Positions 14,590 through 21,136 of a stretch of 21,145 nt of DNA are shown here, one piece after another (the stretch's first letter is position 1; every line of letters starts with the position of its first letter). The notes beneath the pieces are model-generated. The model was not told the DNA's origin and did no database searches. It was given only the letters and a program-made list of their open reading frames with translations. The stretch comes from Actinomycetota bacterium (lineage in GTDB: Bacteria > Actinomycetota > Acidimicrobiia > Acidimicrobiales > Microtrichaceae). The position numbers and the translations under genes were made by a program. The stretch is taken from the NCBI GenBank assembly GCA_005777415.1, contig SXMI01000012.1, forward strand, positions 1 through 21,145. Direction: 5' to 3'.

Positions 14590-14640
14590 GTCCGGCCTCG
14601 TTGCCGATGCCGTGCCCCCTGCGCCCGGAGGCTCAGCTCC
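14582..14640. terminator. Bidirectional terminator-like inverted repeat
   Basis: GGAGCTGAG (14582-14590) pairs perfectly with CTCAGCTCC (14632-14640), and inside it CCGG (14592-14595) pairs with CCGG (14625-14628). The stop codons of both convergent genes lie in the arms, so one structure would end both transcripts. Confidence 0.5.
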
Positions 14641-16186
14641 CGGAGGCGGCACCGGAGGCGGCACCGGGAGCGCCGTGCCGCAGGCCGAGCCGCTCGGCGA
14701 GCTCGTTGGCCCGCCGCGCGACCTCCAGCCGGCTGGTACCCGGGGTCGACAGCGCCACCCAGTCCACGCCGATCGTCCCCAGATGGGCCACCTCGTCGGC
14801 CAGTTCGTCGACCCGCCCGTCCGGATCCTCCAGGTAGGCCCCGAGCGAGAACGGGACGAAGCACACGACCGGTCGCTGCGCACGCCCGGCGGCCGCACAG
14901 CGGTCGTCGAGCTCGCGGATGCCGGCGGTGAGGTCGTCGTGGTCGGCGATCCGGCGGGTCCCGGTGGAGCGCTCGAGTCCACCCGGCGTGGGGAACGGAC
15001 TCCAGCCGTCCCCGAACTCGACCGCACGCCGGATCGCGGCGGTCGAGTTCCCGCCGATCCACACGGGTGGGCCGGGCCGTTGCACCGGTAACGGCAACGG
15101 AGCCACCGTCCCGCCCTCGACCTCCCGGGGTTCGCCGGCGAACAGCGACCTCAGGACCCGGAGCGACTCGTCGAGCCGCTCCCCCCGCTCGTCGTGGGGC
15201 ACCCCGACGGCGGCGAACTCGGCGCGGAGGTACCCGGCGGCGACGCCCAGCACCAGCCGCCCGTCGCTCACGACGTCGAGCGAGGCGATCGCCTTGGCCG
15301 CGAGGAACGGGTTGCGATAGCCGAGCACGTAGACGTTGGTGTGGAGGAGCAGCCGCTCGGTGGCGGCCGCAGCCACCGCGAGGGCCACCGTGGGCTCCAG
15401 GGCGTGGTGTCCGCCACCGGCCAGCCAACGGACCTCGGGAGCGGGGTGGTCCGTGACGTAGGCCGCATGGAAGCCGGCCCGTTCGTAGGCGGTCGCCAGG
15501 TCGGCGATGGCCCGACCCGAGACGAGCTCGGCTCCCGTCTCGAGCCGGTCCACGGGCAGACCGAGCGAGACCCGCACCTCCGGGGCGACGACGTCGGCCA
15601 CCCAGCGCCGGACGGTGTCGACGGCCAGGTCGTCGACGAGGTGGCCGCCCGGGAGCAGCTCCAGCTTCGCCGGACCCCCCTCGCCCGACACGGCGGCCGC
15701 GGCGTCCGAGGAGAAGAACGCCGGCACGACCTCGTCGTCCTCCCGTGCGAGGAGCAGCGTCGCGGGGTGACGGGGCCCGTCGCCCACCTCGGGCCGGAGG
15801 TCGGCCGAGCTGCCGGCGACCTCGGGGACGAACCCGCAGATCGACACGACCGCATCGGGCTGCACGCCGACACCGCCGAGACGAAGCGCCAGGGCCGCAC
15901 CCTGGGAGAACCCCACGACCACGACCGGTCGACCGACATCGCCCCGCAGGTCGGCGACGAGGGCGGCCACCCGCCGGGCCGATGTCCGGAGCGTCGATGC
16001 GTCCACGCCGGTGGGCGTCGTCCGGAACCAGCTCCGGACACCGTCATCGTCACGGACCGCTCCCGGCGCCACGACCTCCCAGCCGGGAGGGGCCATGCGG
16101 CGCCCCCAGGACCGGGCCGTGGCCGGCTCGTCACCGTGGCCGTGCAGTGCGACGAGCACGCCGTGGCCTCGGTCGTAGTGGTGCAC
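14633..16186 (-). CDS. Fused alpha/beta-hydrolase and luciferase-like (F420- or flavin-dependent) oxidoreductase
   Basis: This 517-residue protein has two domains in one frame. Residues 1 to about 200 are a phospholipase/carboxylesterase-type alpha/beta hydrolase: GVLVALHGHGDEP near the start, the nucleophile Ser94 in GFSQGAAL, a probable acid in REDDEVVP and His in LPGGHLVDD. Residues 204 to about 500 are a luciferase-like monooxygenase barrel: VSLGLPVD, AAYVTDHPAP, NVYVLGYRNPFLAAKAIASLDVVSDGRLVLGVAAGY and PPVWIGGNSTAAIRRAVEFGDGW, as in F420-dependent LLM oxidoreductases. The tail is Ala/Gly-rich. Each domain is complete and there is no stop between them. The joined activities suggest hydrolysis of an ester coupled to oxidation or reduction of the product. 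The GTG at 16186 is the best start, though its ribosome site is weak. It is divergent from the Dabb-oxygenase-Fae operon. Confidence 0.82.
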   Translation of the reverse strand: MHHYDRGHGVLVALHGHGDEPATARSWGRRMAPPGWEVVAPGAVRDDDGVRSWFRTTPTGVDASTLRTSARRVAALVADLRGDVGRPVVVVGFSQGAALALRLGGVGVQPDAVVSICGFVPEVAGSSADLRPEVGDGPRHPATLLLAREDDEVVPAFFSSDAAAAVSGEGGPAKLELLPGGHLVDDLAVDTVRRWVADVVAPEVRVSLGLPVDRLETGAELVSGRAIADLATAYERAGFHAAYVTDHPAPEVRWLAGGGHHALEPTVALAVAAAATERLLLHTNVYVLGYRNPFLAAKAIASLDVVSDGRLVLGVAAGYLRAEFAAVGVPHDERGERLDESLRVLRSLFAGEPREVEGGTVAPLPLPVQRPGPPVWIGGNSTAAIRRAVEFGDGWSPFPTPGGLERSTGTRRIADHDDLTAGIRELDDRCAAAGRAQRPVVCFVPFSLGAYLEDPDGRVDELADEVAHLGTIGVDWVALSTPGTSRLEVARRANELAERLGLRHGAPGAASGAASGS

Positions 16187-16253
16187 GCCGCATGCTCGCC
16201 CGACGATCGCCCCCGCCGCAACCGGCCCACCGTCACGGGCTCGTCCGGGCGTC

Positions 16254-16259
16254 TAGATT
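16254..16259 (+). promoter_or_regulatory. -10 box of a leaderless promoter for the Dabb-oxygenase-Fae operon
   Basis: TAGATT, seven bases, ATG at 16267. No ribosome site is present. Confidence 0.65.
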
Positions 16260-16266
16260 CCGAGCG

Positions 16267-16563
16267 ATGTTCCGCCACGTCGTCCTCCTGACCATCGATC
16301 CGGCGGCCGGTGAGGACGTCCCCGACCGGATCGTGACGGCCCTGCGCTCGCTCCCGTCGGTGATCCCGGAGCTGCGCTCCTACGTCGTCGGGCGGGACGC
16401 GGCTCTGGCGCCCGACAACGCCACGATCGCCGTCGTCGCCGACTTCGACGACGAGGCCGGCTACCTCGTCTACCGCGACCATCCGGAGCACCAGCGGGTG
16501 ATCGCCGAGCAGATCCGTCCCGTGCTGCTCGGGCGCAGCGCCGTGCAGCACCTCGTGTCGTGA
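16267..16563 (+). CDS. Dabb (stress-responsive alpha/beta barrel) domain protein
   Basis: This 98-residue protein is a single Dabb domain. The opening MFRHVVLLTIDPAAGED, the central helix region DRIVTALRSLPSVIPELRSYVVGRD, and DFDDEAGYLVYRDHPEHQRVIAEQIRPVL are characteristic. The domain forms a ferredoxin-like dimeric barrel, and members range from stress proteins of unknown role to small cyclases such as olivetolic acid cyclase. It is the first gene of a run of three that overlap by a few bases: its TGA overlaps the GTG of the oxygenase as GTGA. Its promoter appears leaderless. In this setting it may bind or shape the oxygenase substrate, or deal with its product; that is inference. Confidence 0.88.
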   Translation: MFRHVVLLTIDPAAGEDVPDRIVTALRSLPSVIPELRSYVVGRDAALAPDNATIAVVADFDDEAGYLVYRDHPEHQRVIAEQIRPVLLGRSAVQHLVS

Positions 16564-17426
16564 TCGGCGCCGAGCTCGACGCACCCGTCGACCTCGACCG
16601 CTATCCGATCCACGACGAGGCCACGGCGGAGGCGCTGGCGGGACCGCTCGCCCGGGCGTTCGCCTCCCGGGGGGTGGCGGAGCTGCCCGGACTGGTCCCG
16701 CCGCAGACGGTCGGTCGCATGGTGGCGGAGTGCGAGGCGATCGCCGGTACCGGCCACCACTCCGAGGTGACCAACTCGGTGTACCTGGATCGGCCCGACC
16801 CGACGCTCGGGGACGGCGACCCGGGCTCGGTCGCGGTCCGCTCCTCGCTCCGGGCGGTGGCGGCGGACTGCATCCCGACACACCACGCCCTGCGTCGGTT
16901 GTACGAGTGGCCGCCGCTCCGGGCGTTCGTAGGGAGGATCCTTGGGGTCGAGCGGCTCCACCCCTACGCCGATCCGCTGGGAGCGCTCAATGTGGCCGAG
17001 ATGGGACCGGGGGACGAGCTCGGCTGGCACTTCGACCAGTCCGACTTCGTGACCTCGCTGTCGATCCGGCCGGCCGGCGACGGCGGCGAGTTCGAGGTCG
17101 TCGCCGGGCTCCGACGACCGGCCGACGAGCGGCCGGACGAGGTGCGGGCGGTGCTCGACGGCGACACCGACCGGGTGGAGCGGCTCCCCTTCGAGTCGGG
17201 GACGTTGTTGGTGTTCGCCGGGCGGCACTCGCTGCACCGGGTCACACCCGTCCGGGTCGGTCCGTCACGCCTGGTGGGGCTGCTGGCCTTCGACACCCGA
17301 CCCGACACCGACTCGAGCGATCGCCTCAAGCTCGTTCGCTACGGTCGTACCGGACCACGGGACACGGGTCCACCGGCCACAACAGGACGGACGAGCCGAG
17401 GACAGGAAGGCGACGGAGCGGCGTGA
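16560..17426 (+). CDS. 2-oxoglutarate/Fe(II)-dependent oxygenase (HalD/ArpA-like)
   Basis: This 288-residue protein is a cupin-fold Fe(II)/2OG oxygenase. The iron ligands are His157 and Asp159 in GWHFDQSDFV and most likely His226 in SLHRVTPV, with Arg237 (GPSRLVGLLAFD) placed to bind 2-oxoglutarate. LNVAEMGPGDELGWHFDQ and GGEFEVV resemble the HalD/ArpA-like family, in which some members are radical halogenases with Gly in place of the Asp; here the Asp is kept, so hydroxylation or oxidative demethylation is expected. The last 30 residues are a disordered Arg/Thr/Gly tail. The GTG overlaps the stop of the Dabb gene, and its own TGA overlaps the ATG of fae by one base, so the three are translationally coupled. 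The substrate is unknown. Confidence 0.85.
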   Translation: MIGAELDAPVDLDRYPIHDEATAEALAGPLARAFASRGVAELPGLVPPQTVGRMVAECEAIAGTGHHSEVTNSVYLDRPDPTLGDGDPGSVAVRSSLRAVAADCIPTHHALRRLYEWPPLRAFVGRILGVERLHPYADPLGALNVAEMGPGDELGWHFDQSDFVTSLSIRPAGDGGEFEVVAGLRRPADERPDEVRAVLDGDTDRVERLPFESGTLLVFAGRHSLHRVTPVRVGPSRLVGLLAFDTRPDTDSSDRLKLVRYGRTGPRDTGPPATTGRTSRGQEGDGAA

Positions 17427-17932
17427 TGCTGATCGGAGAGGGTTTCGCCGGCAGCGGGGCGGAGGCCGCCCACGTCAACACCGTGCTGGGCGAGCGAGAC
17501 GGACCCGTCGGCGTCGCGTTCACCACGGCGCTCGCGTCCCCGACCGCCGGACACACGGCGTTCCTCGTGGTCGCCCAGCCCGGCCTTGCGGTCCAGCCGC
17601 CGACGCTGTTCGTCCCGAAGGCGACGATCGCAGATGGCCCGGAATCCTCCCACGCCCGGCTCACCTGGGGTGCGGCCCAGTCGGGAGTGGCCGGTGGGGT
17701 CCTCGACGCCGTCCACGAGGGCGTGGTCGACGCCGAGGCCGTGGTCGGCCTCGTGCTCGTGGCGGCGGTGTGGGTGGACCCGGAGGCCCGGGACGGGGAC
17801 CTGGTCCGGGCGAACAACCGCCAGGCGACCCTGGACGCCCTCCGGGCCGGGGTCGTGGGGTTCCCGGCCGTCGACGACGTCCTTGCGGTCAGGGACCGGG
17901 TCTGGAATCCCTACGATCCACCACGCCCCTGA
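17426..17932 (+). CDS. fae: Formaldehyde-activating enzyme (Fae) homologue
   Basis: This 168-residue protein matches Fae, which condenses formaldehyde with tetrahydromethanopterin in methylotrophic bacteria, in length (about 170) and in the order of segments: IGEGFAGSGAEAAHVNTVLG at the start with His16 where Fae has its proposed catalytic histidine, then PVGVAFTTALASPTAGHTAFLVVAQPGLAVQPPTLFVPKATI, WGAAQSGVAGGVLDAVHEGVV, and the final helix RANNRQATLDALRAGVVGFP. Fae is cytoplasmic. Tetrahydromethanopterin is not the usual pterin of actinobacteria, so the acceptor here may be another folate or pterin, or the protein may have a related role. The ATG overlaps the oxygenase stop by one base. A hairpin 63 bases downstream may end the operon. 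Confidence 0.85.
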   Translation: MLIGEGFAGSGAEAAHVNTVLGERDGPVGVAFTTALASPTAGHTAFLVVAQPGLAVQPPTLFVPKATIADGPESSHARLTWGAAQSGVAGGVLDAVHEGVVDAEAVVGLVLVAAVWVDPEARDGDLVRANNRQATLDALRAGVVGFPAVDDVLAVRDRVWNPYDPPRP

Positions 17933-17937
17933 GCGGT

Positions 17938-17962
17938 CCGGCTGGGGCGACCGGCTGGGGCG
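17938..17962. repeat. 12-bp direct repeat after the fae stop
   Basis: CCGGCTGGGGCG occurs at 17938-17949 and again at 17951-17962, one base apart. No function is evident. Confidence 0.5.
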
Positions 17963-17994
17963 GCCGGCGGGACCGTCGGCGGATCGGTTGGCGT

Positions 17995-18018
17995 GGCGCC
18001 GAGGGGACGATCGGCGCC
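17995..18018 (+). terminator. Probable terminator hairpin of the Dabb-oxygenase-Fae operon
   Basis: GGCGCCGA (17995-18002) and TCGGCGCC (18011-18018) form a perfect 8-bp GC-rich stem with an 8-base loop, 63 bases past the fae stop. No T-run follows. Confidence 0.5.
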
Positions 18019-18026
18019 GGTTCAGC

Positions 18027-18039
18027 TCACTCTGAGTGA
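18027..18039. promoter_or_regulatory. 13-bp palindrome in the fae to dehydrogenase-like intergenic region
   Basis: TCACTC, T, GAGTGA is a perfect 6+1+6 inverted repeat. It lies 40 bases before a good -35 box and could be an operator. Confidence 0.35.
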
Positions 18040-18078
18040 CGACGGGGGTCCGGTGGGTCCGCTCCGACCGACTCCACC

Positions 18079-18107
18079 GTGACAGGTGGCACCTCCACCG
18101 GTAGAGT
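18079..18107 (+). promoter_or_regulatory. Full -35/-10 promoter upstream of a structured leader
   Basis: GTGACA (18079-18084) and TAGAGT (18102-18107) are separated by 17 bases, the best sigma-A-like pair in the window. Transcription would start near 18114, about 136 bases before the next gene. The -35 to -10 spacer contains the short palindrome AGGTGGCACCT. Confidence 0.55.
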
Positions 18108-18153
18108 GACCGAACGATCTCCGGTCGAGCGGCAACGCTCCCGGATACCGGAA

Positions 18154-18195
18154 GGTCGTGTGGGACGGGGTCGGGGGGTTCCGTCCCACACGGCC
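18154..18195 (+). ncRNA. Strong hairpin in the leader; possible small RNA or leader attenuator
   Basis: CGTGTGGGACGG (18157-18168) pairs perfectly with CCGTCCCACACG (18181-18192) around a 12-base G-rich loop, and three more pairs, one of them G-T, extend the stem to 15 bp. It lies 40 bases downstream of the promoter at 18079-18107 and is not in a known coding region. A smaller hairpin (18216-18229) follows just before the next -10. It could be the 3' end of a short RNA or a structured leader. Confidence 0.4.
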
Positions 18196-18237
18196 TCCAG
18201 TGCTCGCACGATGTTCCCGCCCCGGCGGGCCGTGGGG

Positions 18238-18243
18238 CAGACT
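18238..18243 (+). promoter_or_regulatory. -10 box of a leaderless promoter for the dehydrogenase-like gene
   Basis: CAGACT, six C, GTG at 18250. The same CAGACT arrangement precedes the yqgE-like gene. Confidence 0.45.
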
Positions 18244-18249
18244 CCCCCC

Positions 18250-19170
18250 GTGCCGGTGCTGCGTCCCACCTCCCAGTCGTTCGTCGTCCTCGACCTGGAG
18301 GGGGCCGACCGGTCCGACGGAATCGTCAGATGGGCCAAGAAGATCCTGCTGGACGGCGCCGCCAACCTGGCGCGGTCCCGCACCTACGGCTGGGCGACGC
18401 TGGGCGAGCGGATCAGCGGCGCATCGGCGGGGATCAGCGCCCCGCCGGAGGAACGCTCCGACGCCGTGGCGGCCTTCGTCGACGCCGCGGTGGGGTCCGC
18501 CGGGCAGATCGCCCTCGATCCGGGCAAGGGGCTCGACTGGTCCGAGCTCGCTGCGCTCCGCGCCGCGGACTGGCGCAGCGACCTGCGCTCCGCCGACGAC
18601 GGCGACGGCCTGCAGCGGTCGCTCCTCGCCGCCGGCGTGGTCGCCGCCGCCGCGGCGGCCTGCGGCGAGCTCGCCGACCGTCGGGTGGTGCTCGAGGGAC
18701 CCGAACCGATCGCGGGTGTCCTGGGTGCTGCGTTCACCGAGGCCGGCGCCACCGTCGTGAACCCCGAGGACACCTCGGCGACGCCCGCGCTCGGCGCTGC
18801 CGGCGACCTCCTCTGCTGCGGCTCCGCCGTCGGCATGATCGACCACCAGACGATCTCGGGACTCGACGTCGGCTGGATCGTCCCCTGGGGCCCGATGCCG
18901 GTGACCACCCGCGGCCTCGCCGTGGGCCGGCGTTCCGGGACCCAGGTCCTTCCCGACTTCGTCACCACGGTCGGTCCGCTCCTCGCTGCGATGGCAGGGC
19001 CCGACGAGACCTCCGGAACCCTCAGCGAACAGACGGCCCAGGTGGTCGCGGCCGTGATCGGCGAGGTGCTCGACCACGAGGAGGGCCCCCTCGTCGGCGC
19101 CTGCGTCCGGGCCGAGGCGTTCCTGTCGACCTGGCAGGAGACCCTGCCGTTCGGGCGGCCGATCGCGTGA
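18250..19170 (+). CDS. Degenerate Glu/Leu/Phe/Val dehydrogenase-like protein
   Basis: This 306-residue protein resembles, loosely, the amino-acid dehydrogenase (ELFV) fold. The N-terminal part (about 1-120) has FVVLDLEGADRSDGIVRWAKKIL and an Ala-rich helix. The middle has a Rossmann-like strand-turn-helix, RRVVLEGPEPIAGVLGAAFTEAGATVVN, where the usual GxGxxG is GPEPIAG. LDVGWIVPWGPMPVTTRGLA and TQVLPDFVTTVGPLLAAM then sit where the family has its pterin-like glycine loop and (V)PDFLANAGG. The catalytic Lys of active dehydrogenases is not evident, so NAD(P) binding or catalysis may be lost. The frame is open upstream to 18079, but that part holds the hairpin and promoters, and GTG 18250 follows a -10 box. 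Its stop overlaps the next start as GTGA. Confidence 0.6.
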   Translation: MPVLRPTSQSFVVLDLEGADRSDGIVRWAKKILLDGAANLARSRTYGWATLGERISGASAGISAPPEERSDAVAAFVDAAVGSAGQIALDPGKGLDWSELAALRAADWRSDLRSADDGDGLQRSLLAAGVVAAAAAACGELADRRVVLEGPEPIAGVLGAAFTEAGATVVNPEDTSATPALGAAGDLLCCGSAVGMIDHQTISGLDVGWIVPWGPMPVTTRGLAVGRRSGTQVLPDFVTTVGPLLAAMAGPDETSGTLSEQTAQVVAAVIGEVLDHEEGPLVGACVRAEAFLSTWQETLPFGRPIA

Positions 19171-20225
19171 ACCCCGCTCCCCTGCCGCCGCTGCCGATCC
19201 CGGGACCCGGAGCGCACTGGCCGACCGGGGCCTGGGAGACCGGACCGCAGCTCAGCGGAGACCCCGATCGTCTCGCCGAGCTCCTCGACCCGGTGTTCGC
19301 GGTGGAGTCCACCCCGGAGCTGGGCGTCTCGCTGGCGCTCGTCGCGGTGCAGGGCGGTCGGATCGTCGCCGAACGGTACGGACCGGGGGTCGGGCCGGAC
19401 GACACCCTGCTCTCGTGGTCCATGGCCAAGAGCGTGACCCAGGCGGCCCTCGGGATCCTGGTGGGTGACGGACTCCTCGATCCGGACGCTCCGGCCCCGG
19501 TCCCCGAGTGGTCCGGGGCGGACGACGAGCGTGGACGCATCACCGTGCGCGACCTGCTGCGGATGCGCTCGGGCCTCCGCTTCGTGGAGGACTACGTGGA
19601 CGACACGGTCTCCGACTGCCTCGAGATGCTGTGGGGTGCGGGCGCCGAGGACGTCGCCGCCTATGCCGCCTCGCTCCCGCTCGAGCATCCGGTCGGCTCG
19701 ACGTTCAGCTACTCCAGCGGCACGACCAACATCCTCAGCCGCATCCTCGGGGACGTGGTCGCCGGTGGAACCGGTCGCGGCAACCGCGAGCAGACCGAGG
19801 CCTTCCTCCACGAGCGGCTGCTCGGGCCGATCGGCATGGACTCGGCCACGCCCCGCTTCGACGCCGCCGGGACCTGGGTCGGCTCCTCGTACCTCTACGC
19901 CACTGCGACCGACTTCGCACGATTCGGACTCTGCTACCTGCGGGGCGGCCGCTGGGGTGTCGACGGGATCGTCCCGTCGGACTGGGTGGACGACGCCCGG
20001 ACACCACGATCGGTCGACCCGGAGCTCGGCTGGGGATACGGCGAGCACTGGTGGGTCCGAGGTGACGAGCTCGGTACGTTCTGGGCCAACGGCTACGACG
20101 GGCAGGCGACGATCTGCGTCCCCGAGCTGGACCTGGTCGTCGTCAGGCTCGGGCGCACTCCCGCCGAGCTGCGCGACCACCGCGAGCGGTTCCTGGCCTC
20201 GGTGATCGACTGCTTCCGCGACTGA
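19167..20225 (+). CDS. Serine hydrolase, beta-lactamase (class C) fold
   Basis: This 352-residue protein has the active-site motifs of the serine beta-lactamase/esterase superfamily. They are Ser85-x-x-Lys88 in SWSMAKSVTQAALGILV, Tyr182-Ser in FSYSSGTTNIL, and a C-terminal WANGYDGQATICVPELDLVVVRLG that carries the third motif. The branch is that of esterases and 6-aminohexanoate-dimer hydrolase-like enzymes (RDLLRMRSGLRF, LFGPIGM-like LLGPIGMDSATP) rather than true beta-lactamases, so ester or amide cleavage is expected. There is no signal peptide, which places it in the cytoplasm. GTG 19167 overlaps the stop of the dehydrogenase-like gene by four bases, so the two are co-translated. Confidence 0.9.
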   Translation: MNPAPLPPLPIPGPGAHWPTGAWETGPQLSGDPDRLAELLDPVFAVESTPELGVSLALVAVQGGRIVAERYGPGVGPDDTLLSWSMAKSVTQAALGILVGDGLLDPDAPAPVPEWSGADDERGRITVRDLLRMRSGLRFVEDYVDDTVSDCLEMLWGAGAEDVAAYAASLPLEHPVGSTFSYSSGTTNILSRILGDVVAGGTGRGNREQTEAFLHERLLGPIGMDSATPRFDAAGTWVGSSYLYATATDFARFGLCYLRGGRWGVDGIVPSDWVDDARTPRSVDPELGWGYGEHWWVRGDELGTFWANGYDGQATICVPELDLVVVRLGRTPAELRDHRERFLASVIDCFRD

Positions 20226-20236
20226 ACGACGGGTCC

Positions 20237-20242
20237 TACACT
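20237..20242 (+). promoter_or_regulatory. -10 box of a leaderless promoter for the class II aldolase gene
   Basis: TACACT, six bases (CCCGCG), ATG at 20249. It lies in the 23-base gap after the serine hydrolase gene, giving the aldolase gene a promoter of its own. Confidence 0.65.
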
Positions 20243-20248
20243 CCCGCG

Positions 20249-21010
20249 ATGGCCCTCCTCAGCCCCTTCGACATCCCCTCGTTCGACGACGTGGCCGCCG
20301 AGCGGCGGCACCTGCAGGAGCGGCTGGCCGCCGCCTGCCGCCTCTTCGGGCGCTTCGGCTACGACGAGGGTGTCGCCGGCCACATCACGGCGCGGGACCC
20401 CGAGCACGCCGACCGGTTCTGGGTCAACGGGTTCGGCGTGCACTTCCGACAGGTCTCGGTCTCGAACCTGATCTGCGTCGACCACTCGGGCGAGGTCGTC
20501 GAGGGCGACCACACGGTGAACCGGGCGGCCTTCGCGATCCACTCCCGGGTCCACCAGGCCCGTCCCGACGTCGTCGCTGCCGCACACGCCCACTCCGTCC
20601 ACGGCAAGGCGTTCTCGAGCCTGGGCATCCAGCTCGACCCGATCACCCAGGACGCGTGCGCGTTCTACGAGGACCACGCGGTGTTCGACGACTACACCGG
20701 CGTGGTGCTGCAGACCTCGGAGGGCGGTCGGATCGCGGATGCACTCGGAGCGAGCAAGCTGGTGATCCTCCGGAACCACGGCCTGTTGAGCGTCGGCACC
20801 TCGGTGGATGCGGCCGCCTGGTGGTTCATCGCCGCCGACCGATCCTGTCATGCCCAACTCCTCGCCGATGCCGCCGGCACGACGGTCCACATCGACCCGG
20901 ACCAGGCCGCGACCACCCGGGGCCAGGTGGGGTCGGAGATCGCCGGACTGGCGAACTTCCACCCACTCTGGAGTTGGATCGTGGCCGAGGAGCCCGACCT
21001 CCTGGACTGA
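20249..21010 (+). CDS. Class II aldolase/adducin family protein
   Basis: This 253-residue protein has the class II aldolase fold. The N-terminal helix RLAAACRLFGRFGYDEGVAGHITARDP resembles the usual opening GN(i)S/GHIT, AAHAHSVHGKAFSSLG carries the paired zinc histidines, and LVILRNHGLLSVGTSVDAAAWWF carries the third zinc histidine. Such enzymes cleave or epimerise phosphorylated or free sugars and hydroxy acids with Zn2+ in the cytoplasm; this branch, with VNGFGVHFRQVSVSNLICVD, is the large uncharacterised one often called class II aldolase/adducin-like. The substrate cannot be predicted. It has a leaderless promoter. Confidence 0.9.
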   Translation: MALLSPFDIPSFDDVAAERRHLQERLAAACRLFGRFGYDEGVAGHITARDPEHADRFWVNGFGVHFRQVSVSNLICVDHSGEVVEGDHTVNRAAFAIHSRVHQARPDVVAAAHAHSVHGKAFSSLGIQLDPITQDACAFYEDHAVFDDYTGVVLQTSEGGRIADALGASKLVILRNHGLLSVGTSVDAAAWWFIAADRSCHAQLLADAAGTTVHIDPDQAATTRGQVGSEIAGLANFHPLWSWIVAEEPDLLD

Positions 21011-21068
21011 GCCCGACCTCCCCGGCGGATCGGACCCCGGCGTGGCCCCGGCCCGGTCCGGTCTGCGT

Positions 21069-21136
21069 TAGCCTCCAGACCACAACCGAGCCGAAACCCA
21101 CCCGGGAGAGCGTCAGTCCGCTGGCCGCCGAAGGAG
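21069..21136 (+). promoter_or_regulatory. Promoter, leader and ribosome site of a gene beyond the right edge
   Basis: TAGCCT (21069-21074) is a -10 candidate giving a leader of about 60 bases, and GAAGGAG (21130-21136) is a good ribosome site with nine bases left before the window ends. The start codon should lie at or just after 21146. The stretch 21011-21068 shows no gene. Confidence 0.5.

Noticed and set aside
14633..15577. Separate luciferase-like gene starting at the GTG at 15577
   Set aside because: CGGAGG overlaps this GTG and is too close to serve as its ribosome site, and no stop ends the hydrolase domain before it, so one fused protein is the simpler reading; an internal start remains possible.
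18079..18249. N-terminal extension of the dehydrogenase-like gene to the GTG at 18079
   Set aside because: That codon is part of the -35 box; the extra residues are low-complexity and include the hairpin sequence, and a -10 box precedes 18250.
18384..20180. 598-codon reverse-strand open frame across the dehydrogenase-like and hydrolase genes
   Set aside because: It shows no recognisable domain, and both plus-strand genes have clear or family-like motifs and a coupled overlap.
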